Below, piece after piece: positions 42,848-52,350 of a stretch of DNA of 64,000 nt (position 1 is its first letter; each line of letters begins with the position of its first letter). The position numbers and the translations under genes are program-made. The notes beneath the pieces were generated by a model, which saw only the letters and a program-made list of their open reading frames with translations, was not told where the DNA came from and did no database searches. Origin of the DNA: Verrucomicrobiaceae bacterium (GTDB lineage: Bacteria > Verrucomicrobiota > Verrucomicrobiia > Verrucomicrobiales > Verrucomicrobiaceae). The stretch spans positions 1 through 64,000 of the forward strand of contig JAIXSY010000055.1 in NCBI GenBank assembly GCA_027484445.1. The letters run 5' to 3'.

Positions 42848-45277
42848 TCATTTGGCACCAGCAGCCTCTTGACGAAGCTGTTCAAGGCGAGAAAGAGGCT
42901 TCGGTGGCGCTGTCGGCTTAGGCGTTTCTTTAGGCTTGTTAGCCGCGACCACTTGCGCGGCCGGAGGTGCGACCACTTTGCGTGGCGCATCAATGCGCAA
43001 GGTGGAGCCGAGTGCGATGCGGTGCGCGGTGGTGCCACCTTCGACAGGAACATCGACAAGCACAAAGAGATTAGCCTGTTTGCCCACGGGGGACTTGTCG
43101 GTAGTGGTGACCTTGAAAGATACTTCTTTGGTATCTTTGGTTATCTTGGCAGGCTCAATCTGAATGGTGTCAGGAACTCCGACAATACGGGCCATCGCCT
43201 CTCCATGAAAAGGTTTGCTCAATTCCAGCTTGGCGACCATGACGGTTTCTTTGCCTTGCTCCACGGCTGTCAGAGGAATCGCGGGTGCGGTGAGATAATG
43301 CGTATCGGTTTTGATCTCGCAGAAGGGAGCTGCGTTGTAAACGCGGCCATTGCCCGCATCAGCTTCGCCCATCACCGTAAAATGGTGCGCCGCCGTCGCA
43401 ACAGATGCATTCGCATCAAGCTGAAAGAAACACTCATTTTGCCCTTCAGGAATCGTTTGCTCACCCAAGCTGCTGATGCCTACAGGTTTCCATGGCATCA
43501 AAACTCGGATCGGTGCCTTGAATCCTTCTTTGCGTTTCGCAACAACCTTCATCTGCATGATGCCATTGGCGACAAGTGGCACCGTGGGTTTGACGATTTC
43601 CAAGGAATAAGGTGCTTCATCGACGACTGCGACGGGCAGCTTGTCTTCAAACTCTGTATAATAGACGACGTTGCCCGAGCGGACGATATCAAACTCTTGG
43701 CGCATCTTACCAACAATCTTCTGAGCTGGATCAACAGGCTTTAGAACCACGGGAACTACAGCACCACCGATAGGTGCATCAGCGGCCGCCTCAAACATCA
43801 AGGGCATGCCGGGCTGGTCTTTTGGCGCCAATTCGGTGAGCAACCTGACCCCTGTTGGCAGACCTGATGCCTCAAATTTGAAATCGCCACTGACAGCACT
43901 TCTCGTGAAGTTTTGCAGCAAGACCATGCGTCCCCCTTTCGGAATCGCCATGAACTGGCGATACTGGGAGTCGTTCACCGAGTAATGGGGAGAAGCGAAG
44001 GTGAGCTGAGGCTGGCTTGCGACCAATTCGAGGCGATACACAAAGTTAGGCCCTCCACGCTCCAAGTGATCGGTGACTCGAACGAAATAGTCGCCATCGG
44101 CTGGAATGTTTAACGTTTGCTTGCTGTCGAGACGGCGGCGGCCACCACCGTCATCATTGCCACCGAGACTGTTGCCTTTTTCATTGTAAACATTGACCAC
44201 TGAATCGAGAGGCGAACCCAGGCTCTGCGCGTAGGCTTGCAAGACCACTTGCTGCCCCTTCTTGAAGGGAACTTTGAAGTAATCGACATCTCCTGGACGC
44301 TCAATGATACCATTGAGTGCGATAGGTTCACCCACTGGCGAAGCCGTAGCCTTGGCCTGTTCGTCATTCGGTTCTGCTTCCAGAACGTTGTCAAAGTCCA
44401 CCAAGCGGAAGGGATTGCCGGAAGGCGCGGGCTCTTGAGTTTTGGACAGCAGCATAAAGCCCGGATCCACTTCGTTGGGTAGCTGCGCTTCCTCTTCAAA
44501 AGAAGAATCCTTTTCGATGAAGCGAACCTGGGTCTTGCTGGCTACTTTTCCACCTGCTGGATAAACCACGTCTGGGCGACGGAAGCTGCCAACATGCAGT
44601 CGGTAATAGTTGTTTCCACCTCCGCGATAGCTCGATTCGCGAATCATCACGTAGTAATCGCCATCGTATTCAGCGACGAAAGAACAGTAGCCGTCTTGGC
44701 GGTGCAGGATCGTGTCATCGGAGAAAGCTTTTTCAAATTTGTCCTTGTCGATGATGGCGATGTAAGGATCAAATGTTGTGTAGCCAAGGCGAAGACCGTC
44801 CGCTTCAACTGAGATCCGCTGGCCTTTTTTGGCTGTGATTTTGTAATAATCCACATCCTCGCTTAGCACCACACCTTCAATGGTTTGATTGAACGAGATG
44901 GGCTGAGCCGCCTCCATGTCGCTATTGGGCTCTTTTTCATCGAGATTCGGGAACGGACCGACGAAAAACTGACGCACATGAGAAATGCCCGACTTGGTTC
45001 GAATGCGAAGAAGGTGATTCCCCAGAGGTACATCAGGCGCGACTGAGATGGTCAGTTGAACCTTGTTGTTTTCCACTTTTTCCACGCTTTTTTGGGTAAT
45101 CCCAGGGCTAAAAAACATTAGGGATTCGAAGTCAGCGAGGCGATTTCCCGTCACCGTAAGTTTCCACTCAGCCCCGCGCGGCCCACCATTCGGAATGGTC
45201 GCGGAGAATTCCGGGTAGGCAGCAGACGACAGGGTCGCGACAGCGAACAAGGAGAAGATCAGTGAGCGGTGGGACAT
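42848..45277 (-). CDS. large secreted protein with pre-peptidase C-terminal (PPC) domains
   Basis: 809 residues from ATG 45277 (MSHRSLIFSLFAVATLSSAA; ATG 45289 also possible), signal peptide cleaved near SSA. An N-terminal IPT-like beta-sandwich (about 25-105: PNGGPRGAEWKLTVTGNRL). Two PPC-type beta-sandwich domains follow (about 110-235 with NQTIEGVVLSEDVDYYKITA, and about 300-430 with ALNGIIERPGDVDYFKVPFK). A long C-terminal region (430-780) of beta-rich repeats and a Pro/Lys/Ala tail complete it. No catalytic motif is visible, so it is likely a cell-surface adhesion or scaffold component. Co-directional with the DUF1549/DUF1553 gene. Confidence 0.85.
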   Translation of the reverse strand: MSHRSLIFSLFAVATLSSAAYPEFSATIPNGGPRGAEWKLTVTGNRLADFESLMFFSPGITQKSVEKVENNKVQLTISVAPDVPLGNHLLRIRTKSGISHVRQFFVGPFPNLDEKEPNSDMEAAQPISFNQTIEGVVLSEDVDYYKITAKKGQRISVEADGLRLGYTTFDPYIAIIDKDKFEKAFSDDTILHRQDGYCSFVAEYDGDYYVMIRESSYRGGGNNYYRLHVGSFRRPDVVYPAGGKVASKTQVRFIEKDSSFEEEAQLPNEVDPGFMLLSKTQEPAPSGNPFRLVDFDNVLEAEPNDEQAKATASPVGEPIALNGIIERPGDVDYFKVPFKKGQQVVLQAYAQSLGSPLDSVVNVYNEKGNSLGGNDDGGGRRRLDSKQTLNIPADGDYFVRVTDHLERGGPNFVYRLELVASQPQLTFASPHYSVNDSQYRQFMAIPKGGRMVLLQNFTRSAVSGDFKFEASGLPTGVRLLTELAPKDQPGMPLMFEAAADAPIGGAVVPVVLKPVDPAQKIVGKMRQEFDIVRSGNVVYYTEFEDKLPVAVVDEAPYSLEIVKPTVPLVANGIMQMKVVAKRKEGFKAPIRVLMPWKPVGISSLGEQTIPEGQNECFFQLDANASVATAAHHFTVMGEADAGNGRVYNAAPFCEIKTDTHYLTAPAIPLTAVEQGKETVMVAKLELSKPFHGEAMARIVGVPDTIQIEPAKITKDTKEVSFKVTTTDKSPVGKQANLFVLVDVPVEGGTTAHRIALGSTLRIDAPRKVVAPPAAQVVAANKPKETPKPTAPPKPLSRLEQLRQEAAGAK

Positions 45278-45403
45278 GACGGTGAGCATACGCCGTCTGA
45301 TTCTGAAAAATTTCGCTTTTGTGAAAAAGTCCTGCTCCAGCGGTCTGCCAAGGCATTTCTCCCCCTCTTCCACGGGACATTTTTTCTACAAAGGCAGCGT
45401 TCG

Positions 45404-45718
45404 TCAGCTCATGAACTTTAGCCCCAAGACTCCACTTACAATCAGTGCCACACAGACCATTCGCCCGACCTCACGTGGCTCTCCCAAGAACAGCATACCA
45501 ACGATCGCAGTGCCAGCGGCTCCAATGCCTGTCCAGACCGCATAACCTGTCCCGACAGGAAGGGTCTTCAAGGCCTCGGCCAGCAGTGAAAAGCTAGCAA
45601 TCATGGCGATCACCGTCATGACACTGACACCAGGCTTGCTGAAACCTTCGGAATGCTTGAGGCCAATCGCCCAACCGATCTCCAGAAATCCTGCCAGCAC
45701 GAGATAGAGCCAAGCCAT
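45404..45718 (-). CDS. sugE: SMR-family transporter, SugE/Gdx-like
   Basis: 104 residues with four transmembrane helices. The signature LVLAGFLEIGWAIGLKHSEG contains the essential Glu13 and Trp16, and matches the SugE/Gdx branch (guanidinium exporter) rather than EmrE. Proton-coupled antiport across the inner membrane as a dual-topology dimer is known for the family. It starts 14 bp after the stop of the AAA ATPase gene, so it is probably co-transcribed. A guanidine riboswitch, common before gdx, is not visible in the short gap. Confidence 0.9.
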   Translation of the reverse strand: MAWLYLVLAGFLEIGWAIGLKHSEGFSKPGVSVMTVIAMIASFSLLAEALKTLPVGTGYAVWTGIGAAGTAIVGMLFLGEPREVGRMVCVALIVSGVLGLKFMS

Positions 45719-45732
45719 CGAGGAATCTCCGT

Positions 45733-47172
45733 TCAGGGCTCGCGCTGCTGAGGCGTACCTGGGGAACTGAGTGACAGGGACTTCCTGACCTCATGCGCGT
45801 AAGTATCAGGCGAAGCGTGCTGGGAATGTTCGCGAGCGCCATCAAACCATGTGTGTGTGCTCGGGGTGTGAGCTCGGGCAACCACCAACAAAGTCTCCAT
45901 GCTGATGGGGACAGGATGACCGCTGTGAATGGCCGCCGAGAGCGTCATTTCAGCAGCTCGGTCGAAGACAAACTTCAAATCTGCGCCGGAGAACCCAGGT
46001 GTGGCTTCGACCAGTGCCTGCGCATCAAGATTAGAGATTGGTTTGTCCTTGGCCAACAACCCGATGATTTGTTCACGCGCGCCATTGTCAGGTGGGGGAA
46101 CGAAGACGGCTTGGTCAAAACGCCCAGGACGCCGAAAAGCTGGATCAAGCGCCCATGGCTGATTGGTGGCACCGATGACCAGCACCCGTTGATTTTCCCC
46201 CCTCACGCCATCCATTTCGTGGAGAAACTGGTTCACCAAATTGCGCAGTTGGCTCTCGCGCACATGACGTCGATCCTGGGCAAGGGAATCGAGATCATCA
46301 AAAACCAACACGCAAGGTGCATTCGCCCGGGCCGTCTCGAAGATCTGGTGCAAATTTCGCTCCGTGCTGCCGAAGTAAGGATCAAAGATCTCGTGAAGGC
46401 CGACTGAAAGATAATTGCAGGCCACTTCACCTGCTACAGCCCTCAGCATCAACGTTTTTCCACACCCAGGTGGCCCGTAGAGCAAGATGCCGCCACCCGT
46501 GCGTCGGCCGTAGGCTTTGTATAGATCAGGATACTGGAGGGGATAAACGATTTTGAGGCGGATTTCTTCCTTCAGCTCTTCCATGCCACCGACATCCGCA
46601 AAGGTGACGCCATGACGCGCGGGGTCTCCAGGAGTGTAAAAGGTTTCAGGGCGCCAATCGAACGGAGGCTCTTCGAGCGGATCTTCCGCAAATTCCTGGG
46701 CGCTATCGCCTTCGTCATAGGACTCGGACTGAATGGATTCAGGCGCAGGTGTGGGAGAGGTTCGTCTTGCATCTCGTGCAGTGATGCCGAGCTCCCTTTC
46801 GAGCACTGGATCGCTCAGGGTGCCGTCGATCTGCGCAGCCCGCTCAAAATGCTCCAATGCCTTGGCACGATCTTTTTCCACCCAAAACACACGGCTCAAG
46901 AGCAGGTGAGCCTGAGCGTCGTTCGGGTTGACCAAAAGCACGCGCTCTGCGCGCACTGCGGCCCCGGAAGTCTCTCCCTGCATGAAGAAAACTCGCGCAA
47001 CTCCCATTTGAGCGTCCATGTGACTAGGATCGATCTCAAGCACGCGCTCGAAGCTATCTCTCGCGTCTTCCAGATGCAGCTTCTCCAAGCAGGCATGACC
47101 ATACAGAAGCAACAAAGAAAGATTGTCCGGCGATTGTTCGAGCGCATCGCGGATGGCCTGGAGGGATGACAT
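45733..47172 (-). CDS. TPR-AAA ATPase fusion
   Basis: 479 residues from ATG 47172. Three TPR-like repeats (about 1-115: YGHACLEKLHLEDARDSFER, LLLSRVFWVEKDRAKALEHF), a flexible acidic linker (120-190) and one classic AAA domain (about 195-440). Walker A GPPGCGKT (233-240), Walker B VLVFDDLDSL (288-297) with Asp where AAA proteins normally have Glu (FDE), ATNQPWALDPAFRRPGRFD with the arginine-finger region. No protease domain. A cytoplasmic unfoldase or remodelling factor is likely, the TPRs binding partners. The Glu-to-Asp change may slow hydrolysis. Confidence 0.9.
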   Translation of the reverse strand: MSSLQAIRDALEQSPDNLSLLLLYGHACLEKLHLEDARDSFERVLEIDPSHMDAQMGVARVFFMQGETSGAAVRAERVLLVNPNDAQAHLLLSRVFWVEKDRAKALEHFERAAQIDGTLSDPVLERELGITARDARRTSPTPAPESIQSESYDEGDSAQEFAEDPLEEPPFDWRPETFYTPGDPARHGVTFADVGGMEELKEEIRLKIVYPLQYPDLYKAYGRRTGGGILLYGPPGCGKTLMLRAVAGEVACNYLSVGLHEIFDPYFGSTERNLHQIFETARANAPCVLVFDDLDSLAQDRRHVRESQLRNLVNQFLHEMDGVRGENQRVLVIGATNQPWALDPAFRRPGRFDQAVFVPPPDNGAREQIIGLLAKDKPISNLDAQALVEATPGFSGADLKFVFDRAAEMTLSAAIHSGHPVPISMETLLVVARAHTPSTHTWFDGAREHSQHASPDTYAHEVRKSLSLSSPGTPQQREP

Positions 47173-47365
47173 GCCTTGCATTTCAAAAAGAGTGACAGGA
47201 GCAGCCGTGCTGCACCCACGATCCTGAACTAATCGGGCTAGAGCATGACTGCCACAGATTTCTTTGCCAGGGGTAGCAACTTAGTTGAATGATGCGCATC
47301 CCAGAGATGTCCTACATGGTGCATCCGACCTACCTAATTTGCCTGTTTTTGAGTCCCTTGCCTTT

Positions 47366-48079
47366 ATGAATCGTCGCCAAGCATTCACCACAGCTCTTTC
47401 CGCCGCCCTATTGCCTTCTGTGTTTGGAGAAAATCCACCTGAACTGACAGCCGAGCAAGTGCTCGTGCTTGTGCGGCGCAGCTATGCTTTGCAAAACCAC
47501 CGGATGGCAGGCTTGCTGCGCGACGACAACAGTAACAAAAAAGAACCGCTAGAACTGACCTTAACGGGCAATGTGATGCGGTTCCGATTCAAAAATCAGC
47601 CCCCAGAGATTGTTCACCTCGATCTTACCACGGAACCCGCGACGCTTTGGCAAGTGAAGGCAGGAGGAAGCTCACCCGTGCCGATGTCTAATGCCGCTGA
47701 TTCTGTCCGCGGCATGGATTTCAATTATGAAGACCTTTCTCTGCGCTTCACCTACTGGAAAAACGCAAAGATGATGGATGCCAATGCAAGACTGACAGCA
47801 GCACGCATCAAGTGCTGGCTTGTTCGCGTCACGGCACCCGACACCAAAGGTCCCTACTACAATGTAGATCTCTGGGTCGAAAAAGAAAGTGGTGGAGTCG
47901 CCAAGATGGAGGCCTACAACACCGTCAGCAAAATGGTGAAACGCTTTCAAGTCACCAAAGTGCAAAAGGTCGATGGAGCAACGGTGCTCAAAGAGATGCG
48001 CATTGAGTCCTTCAACCCGGTGAACGGCGAACCCAAAGGGCGCACTTATCTCACACTCGACACGCCTCAAAAGCAGTAA
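47366..48079 (+). CDS. LolA-like outer-membrane-lipoprotein-sorting-type protein
   Basis: 237 residues from ATG 47366 (MNRRQAFTTALSAALLPSVFG, a signal peptide with a weak twin-Arg feature). The rest is a beta-rich baseplate: TLTGNVMRFRFKNQPPEIVH, then FNYEDLSLRFTYW, CWLVRVTAPDTKGPYYNVDL and LKEMRIESFNPVNGEPKGRT, as in PF17131 LolA-like proteins. The function of these periplasmic proteins is probably lipid or lipoprotein handling. Divergent from the AAA ATPase gene; a gene for a histidine phosphatase follows after 54 bp. Confidence 0.82.
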   Translation: MNRRQAFTTALSAALLPSVFGENPPELTAEQVLVLVRRSYALQNHRMAGLLRDDNSNKKEPLELTLTGNVMRFRFKNQPPEIVHLDLTTEPATLWQVKAGGSSPVPMSNAADSVRGMDFNYEDLSLRFTYWKNAKMMDANARLTAARIKCWLVRVTAPDTKGPYYNVDLWVEKESGGVAKMEAYNTVSKMVKRFQVTKVQKVDGATVLKEMRIESFNPVNGEPKGRTYLTLDTPQKQ

Positions 48080-48133
48080 CTTCCCTGCCCCGACCTTGCC
48101 CTCAGGCCTCTTTCATGTCATGAGGTCGATGCT

Positions 48134-48775
48134 TTGAACCTGCATCTTCCGAATCATCCCACCCAACTCTACCTCATCCGCCATGGAGAGGTCGAAGAGC
48201 GGTATCACCGTGTCTTCGGCGGCTGCCGGATCGACATGGGCCTATCCCCGCTCGGCCATCAACAGGCCAAGGCAACCTCAGATTGGCTGAAAGACACGCC
48301 TCTGGATGTCATCTACGCCAGCCCGCTGAAACGAGTTCAGGAGACCCTGGCCCCTCTAGCCGCACGCACAGGGCTAAAGCCCATCAACATCCCTGCCCTG
48401 CGTGAGGTAGATTTTGGAGATTGGACTGGCTACCGCTGGGAGGGCGTGCAGGAGCACTTCGGCGTCAGTGCCTTTGACTGGCTTGAAGTCATTGAGGCCA
48501 AAGGCATCCCGAACGGTGAATCGGCCGCTGAGCTGGAACATCGCGTACAGCCAGCCCTCTTAAAGATCTTGCAAGACAATCCCCACAAGCGTGTCGCCAT
48601 TTTTTGCCATGGCGGCATCATCCGGGTCATCTTAGCACTACTGCTCCAGCAGCCTCTGCGTCACATGGCTCACTTCAATATTGACTACGGCAGCATAAGC
48701 GTGGTCGAGATCCAGCCGGAAAAGAAGCATGCCTTTGAAATTGAGCTGCTGAACTTCTGTGCACCCGTGAGCTGA
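48134..48775 (+). CDS. histidine phosphatase (phosphoglycerate-mutase-like)
   Basis: 213 residues; only a TTG start at 48134 fits, since the upstream ATGs are out of frame or stop at once. The RHG motif LYLIRHGEVE and a second catalytic histidine in AIFCHGGIIRVI are present, together with IYASPLKRVQETLAPLAAR. CobC, GpmB or another phosphatase role cannot be separated by sequence alone. It ends 3 bp before the stop of the convergent TPR gene. Confidence 0.88.
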   Translation: MNLHLPNHPTQLYLIRHGEVEERYHRVFGGCRIDMGLSPLGHQQAKATSDWLKDTPLDVIYASPLKRVQETLAPLAARTGLKPINIPALREVDFGDWTGYRWEGVQEHFGVSAFDWLEVIEAKGIPNGESAAELEHRVQPALLKILQDNPHKRVAIFCHGGIIRVILALLLQQPLRHMAHFNIDYGSISVVEIQPEKKHAFEIELLNFCAPVS

Positions 48776-48778
48776 CCT

Positions 48779-50506
48779 TCACAGAGCTCTTTTCAGGAAT
48801 CGCTTCTCTTCAGGCAACAAAAGCTCTCCTGAGATTTTTTCCGCTTGTTGAAACGCGTCGGCCGTTCGTCCGCTATGAGCGAGCAGCCCTGCATAAACCG
48901 CACGCTGCCAGGCAGGCAATGAACCATCGTCTTGCAGCGCGTTCAGGTGCTTCACCATGACTGTGACCTGCCCCAGCCGGTAGGCTGCCAACGCGAGACA
49001 CAACCGAAGCTCGTGGGATTTTTCGAAGTCCTCCGTGCGCAGCGCGTGGAGCTCCTTCCAGACTAACTCCAAATCCTGACCACAGATCAGCCGAAGGTAA
49101 AGATGCTGAACTGCGAACCTGCGATCCTCTGGACGCTCCTGATGAAGTTCTCCTGCCGTGCGCAAGAGCTGAGTGGCATCTCCTGCATGTCGTGCGACTT
49201 CCAAAATCTTCTCGAGCATGGCCACCCGCTCGCCTGGCTGGTGCTCGGCCAGACCTTGATAAAACGAAATCGCCAAATCCCAGAGCCCCGCATGATCGGC
49301 CAAAGCCGCCCCTGCTTTTCCTAGCACTGCCTGCCTTCCCCGCCCCGAGGCCTCCCATACGCCAGCCAGATGCTGACGTGCTCGGGTAGGTTCTTTGTCG
49401 ATCTGGAGAGTCGCCTGAGCACGCCAAAAGGACACATAACCTGCCGAAACTGGCATGCCAACAGGACGGGCAAGCAGGTCCTCGATTTCCTGCCAACGAT
49501 TCAGCGCCGCTAGAGCTTGAAAGTAAGGATCAATCAGAGCCGCTGAGTGAATGAAAAACTCGCGTGGGTGCAAGGTCACCACTTTCTCCGCCAGCCCCTG
49601 TTGCAAAAGCCAAAGCAGGCAGGGCCGCAACTGATCCGCTGGCAGATCTGCCATGCGCTGGGTTTCTTGATCCACGATGTCTTTTCGACGATCCGGTTTC
49701 GCACGCAAGAGCCCCGTCAGCACCTCCAGTCGCAAGGACTCAGGCACCTCAGGATGCGCTTTGACACGCTCAAAAAGACGATCTGCCTCAAGCGGCAGTA
49801 AATCCTGATCTTTGGCCAGTTGCTCCAAGGCCTTCCTAGCCTGTCCATCCTTGCCTTCAGCCAGCAGCCAAAGCTCAGCTTTCGCTCGTGCGCGCACCTC
49901 TTCAAAGGGTTCTTGCAGATCCAGGATCGCCAACCTCAGCCGCGCCTCTCGGTCATTCTTCTTCAGGCTCAGCGCACGTCGCAGGGTCTGATCCGATCGA
50001 CTGCGCTCTCCACGCTGGCGCTGGAGGGCAGACAGCACCTCGAGAGCCTCAGGCTCCTCATGCAGAGTTGGGGAGAGTCGCGCCAGTGTCCTTTCCGCTT
50101 CGACCAAGGATTGCGTCTTCGCATACAGTCGTGCCATGGTCAGCAGATCCGTCTCGGAAGCCGCGCCGGTGGCATCCAACAATCGCAGGTAGTGAAGAAT
50201 CGAGTGCGCGGGTCCCTGCGTTTTGATCAAAAAATCAGCCGTCACTCGCAACAACGCCGGATGTTCAGGCCGCCAAAAAGCGCCCTTGGTCAGAGCTGTG
50301 CGTGCCTCATTCCAGCTCTCCTTTTCAATCCACTTGGCCGCATCCCCGGCATGATGCGCCGCCATTGCGTCTCGCGCCAGACTCTTCGCAGGTTTCCACA
50401 AAAATAAACCTGCCCCGCCCAACAAGAAAGCTGCCAGGAGGAAGAGCGTCAGCCAAGGCTTGCCAGGCTCGCCGGGCAGAGGGGTAGAGGCTGGAGCGGT
50501 CTTCAT
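48779..50506 (-). CDS. membrane-anchored tetratricopeptide-repeat protein
   Basis: 575 residues: a short cytoplasmic N-terminus, one transmembrane helix (about 18-37, LTLFLLAAFLLGGAGLFLW) and then a long extracytoplasmic helical-repeat region with TPR-like motifs (for example LTMARLYAKTQSLVEAERTL, ALEVLSALQRQRGERSRSDQ). It probably serves as a scaffold in the periplasm. It starts 11 bp after the stop of the SUMF1-like protein gene, so the two likely form an operon. The family is otherwise unrecognised. Confidence 0.82.
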   Translation of the reverse strand: MKTAPASTPLPGEPGKPWLTLFLLAAFLLGGAGLFLWKPAKSLARDAMAAHHAGDAAKWIEKESWNEARTALTKGAFWRPEHPALLRVTADFLIKTQGPAHSILHYLRLLDATGAASETDLLTMARLYAKTQSLVEAERTLARLSPTLHEEPEALEVLSALQRQRGERSRSDQTLRRALSLKKNDREARLRLAILDLQEPFEEVRARAKAELWLLAEGKDGQARKALEQLAKDQDLLPLEADRLFERVKAHPEVPESLRLEVLTGLLRAKPDRRKDIVDQETQRMADLPADQLRPCLLWLLQQGLAEKVVTLHPREFFIHSAALIDPYFQALAALNRWQEIEDLLARPVGMPVSAGYVSFWRAQATLQIDKEPTRARQHLAGVWEASGRGRQAVLGKAGAALADHAGLWDLAISFYQGLAEHQPGERVAMLEKILEVARHAGDATQLLRTAGELHQERPEDRRFAVQHLYLRLICGQDLELVWKELHALRTEDFEKSHELRLCLALAAYRLGQVTVMVKHLNALQDDGSLPAWQRAVYAGLLAHSGRTADAFQQAEKISGELLLPEEKRFLKRAL

Positions 50507-50517
50507 GGCCTGCTATC

Positions 50518-52158
50518 TCAAGGTGCCTGAAGCTGCAAAATCACACGAAAGCCGATGTCAGCCCCTGCCTTATTGGCCGCATAATGACGCCTCGCCGAGG
50601 TCAGCAACTTTTCACGGTCAGCTGTCAGCCATGATCCGCCACGCACCACTCGATCCGTATCCACGCCTGGCCAAACATCGGAGCACCACTCTGCCGCATT
50701 GCCACCCAGGCCCTGGATGCCCTTTGCATTCGGCGGCTCGGCATTGACTGGAGCCGTGTAGGAGAAGCTATCCGAGTAACCGGTGATCTTGGCCGCGTCC
50801 AAATTGGTGCTCAACATCGGAGGAGGAAACTCCCCCTGCGCTGACCATGGAAAGTGCTGCGTATTTCCACCATTTTTGCTCGCAGGATCGGCTCCAGTTT
50901 CTTGCGTGAGGCCAGCCATCTCACTCCACTCTGCATCGGAAGGCAGACGATAAGTGGCCTGCTCAGGGATCAATTTCAAAGACCGATCTCGCGCGGTCAG
51001 CCAACTGCAAAAGGCTAGTGCATCCTGCCAACTCACCCCCACTGCAGGGTGGCTCGCTGTGTTGAGAAAACCCGGCTTATCCGTCCATTCACGACCCGCA
51101 CCTTTGAGCCAAATTTCATAATCCTGCACACGCACCTCCATGGCACCTGCCAGCTTTTGATCGCCCAGCGGCACAAACTCCATGCCCAAGCTATTCTTGA
51201 AGACCCCACCCGCCGTCGCAGGCTTGAGCGCGGCAGCATCAGGCAACGTTCTGGACGCATCTGCTGACATCCATTTTTTGCGCATCTCCTCGACCTCCGT
51301 CGGATTCACCGGGCCGCCCAGAACCTCGCTACGACGTTGATCGCGCAGCCGTTTTTTTTCCTGCTCCATCGTCACCATCAGCACTGCCGTGCGTTGACGG
51401 TCCTCCAACACACAGCGAAAGCCAACGGTTGGCATCCGCAACTCACCGGGAACCTTGTAAAGATAAGCAGAACGCAGGCAATCAGCGCGAAAATAAGCCC
51501 AGGAACCTCCGCGTAGCACCCCATCCTGCTCAGCACGCACTTCACCATTCCAGGTCCACTCCCACACATTCCCAGACAAGTCATAAAGACCTTCAGCAGA
51601 GGCTTTGAAACGACCAACGGGAGCTGTAAAAACATGCCCATCCGAATAGTTCGGGATCTCTCCTTCGGCGAAATTGCCGACCCTCTCGGGTGGAGGCCAT
51701 TCGCTCCCCCAGGGAAAGGCACGGTCATCGCGCACCTGTTCATCCATATCGAGATCGGTCTTGCGAGTGCGAAGCAGCCCGACGGCTGTGTCCCATTCCT
51801 CCGAGGTCGGCAGCCGGTAGGTCTGTGAATCCTTCAGCTGCCCCCGCTGACGTTCTTTTTCCGTCAACCATGCACAATAAGCCTGGGCATCTTGCAGCGT
51901 CACCATCACCACAGGATGATCGGGCCCTTGGGAGAAATGAGGCTTGTGATCCCAGGCATACTTGGAATCTGCCAAAAAGGCCTGCCATTGAGCCACGGTT
52001 GTCTCATGTTGAGCAAAAAGCACCGGCGTGAATGGAATTGCCACAAAGACTTCACCCATCACCTCACTGCGGTGTTGCTGCATCTCTTCAGGTTTTTGCC
52101 CCTGGGCATCGAACGCAGCAAAGGCAATCAGGAAAAACGACAGGCAAAAAAAGCGCAT
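50518..52158 (-). CDS. tandem SUMF1 (FGE-sulfatase) fold protein, secreted
   Basis: 546 residues with a signal peptide (MRFFCLSFFLIAFAAFDAQG) and two SUMF1-fold domains (about 35-255 and 320-545). Each has HPVVMVTLQDAQAYCAWL- or HPAVGVSWQDALAFCSWL-type helices, YRLPTSEEWD/YRLPSDAEWS, and the final GGSW...GFR block. The two active-site cysteines of aerobic FGE are not both present: domain 1 has RGGSWAYFRADC with only the second Cys, and domain 2 has RGGSWLTADREK with none. It is therefore probably not a sulfatase-activating enzyme but a ligand-binding or scaffolding relative. The TPR gene follows. Confidence 0.9.
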   Translation of the reverse strand: MRFFCLSFFLIAFAAFDAQGQKPEEMQQHRSEVMGEVFVAIPFTPVLFAQHETTVAQWQAFLADSKYAWDHKPHFSQGPDHPVVMVTLQDAQAYCAWLTEKERQRGQLKDSQTYRLPTSEEWDTAVGLLRTRKTDLDMDEQVRDDRAFPWGSEWPPPERVGNFAEGEIPNYSDGHVFTAPVGRFKASAEGLYDLSGNVWEWTWNGEVRAEQDGVLRGGSWAYFRADCLRSAYLYKVPGELRMPTVGFRCVLEDRQRTAVLMVTMEQEKKRLRDQRRSEVLGGPVNPTEVEEMRKKWMSADASRTLPDAAALKPATAGGVFKNSLGMEFVPLGDQKLAGAMEVRVQDYEIWLKGAGREWTDKPGFLNTASHPAVGVSWQDALAFCSWLTARDRSLKLIPEQATYRLPSDAEWSEMAGLTQETGADPASKNGGNTQHFPWSAQGEFPPPMLSTNLDAAKITGYSDSFSYTAPVNAEPPNAKGIQGLGGNAAEWCSDVWPGVDTDRVVRGGSWLTADREKLLTSARRHYAANKAGADIGFRVILQLQAP

Positions 52159-52350
52159 GGGCAGGACAAGATCGTATCAAAGCGACCAAAACCCTTCCGG
52201 TCAAGACAGCAAATCGAGCAGTCTTTCGCTCGCCCCGGAGCCTCATGCTGCCTCTGAAAGGTGGTGGACTTTGATGAAAGAAAAGACTTGGGATGTTTTG
52301 GGAAACCTGATAAATCCACAATTTCTCCGAGACCATTGCCCCGATTTCTG

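Noticed and set aside
45719..45732. Possible guanidine riboswitch before sugE
   Set aside because: Only 14 bp separate it from the upstream gene, too short for a ykkC-type aptamer.
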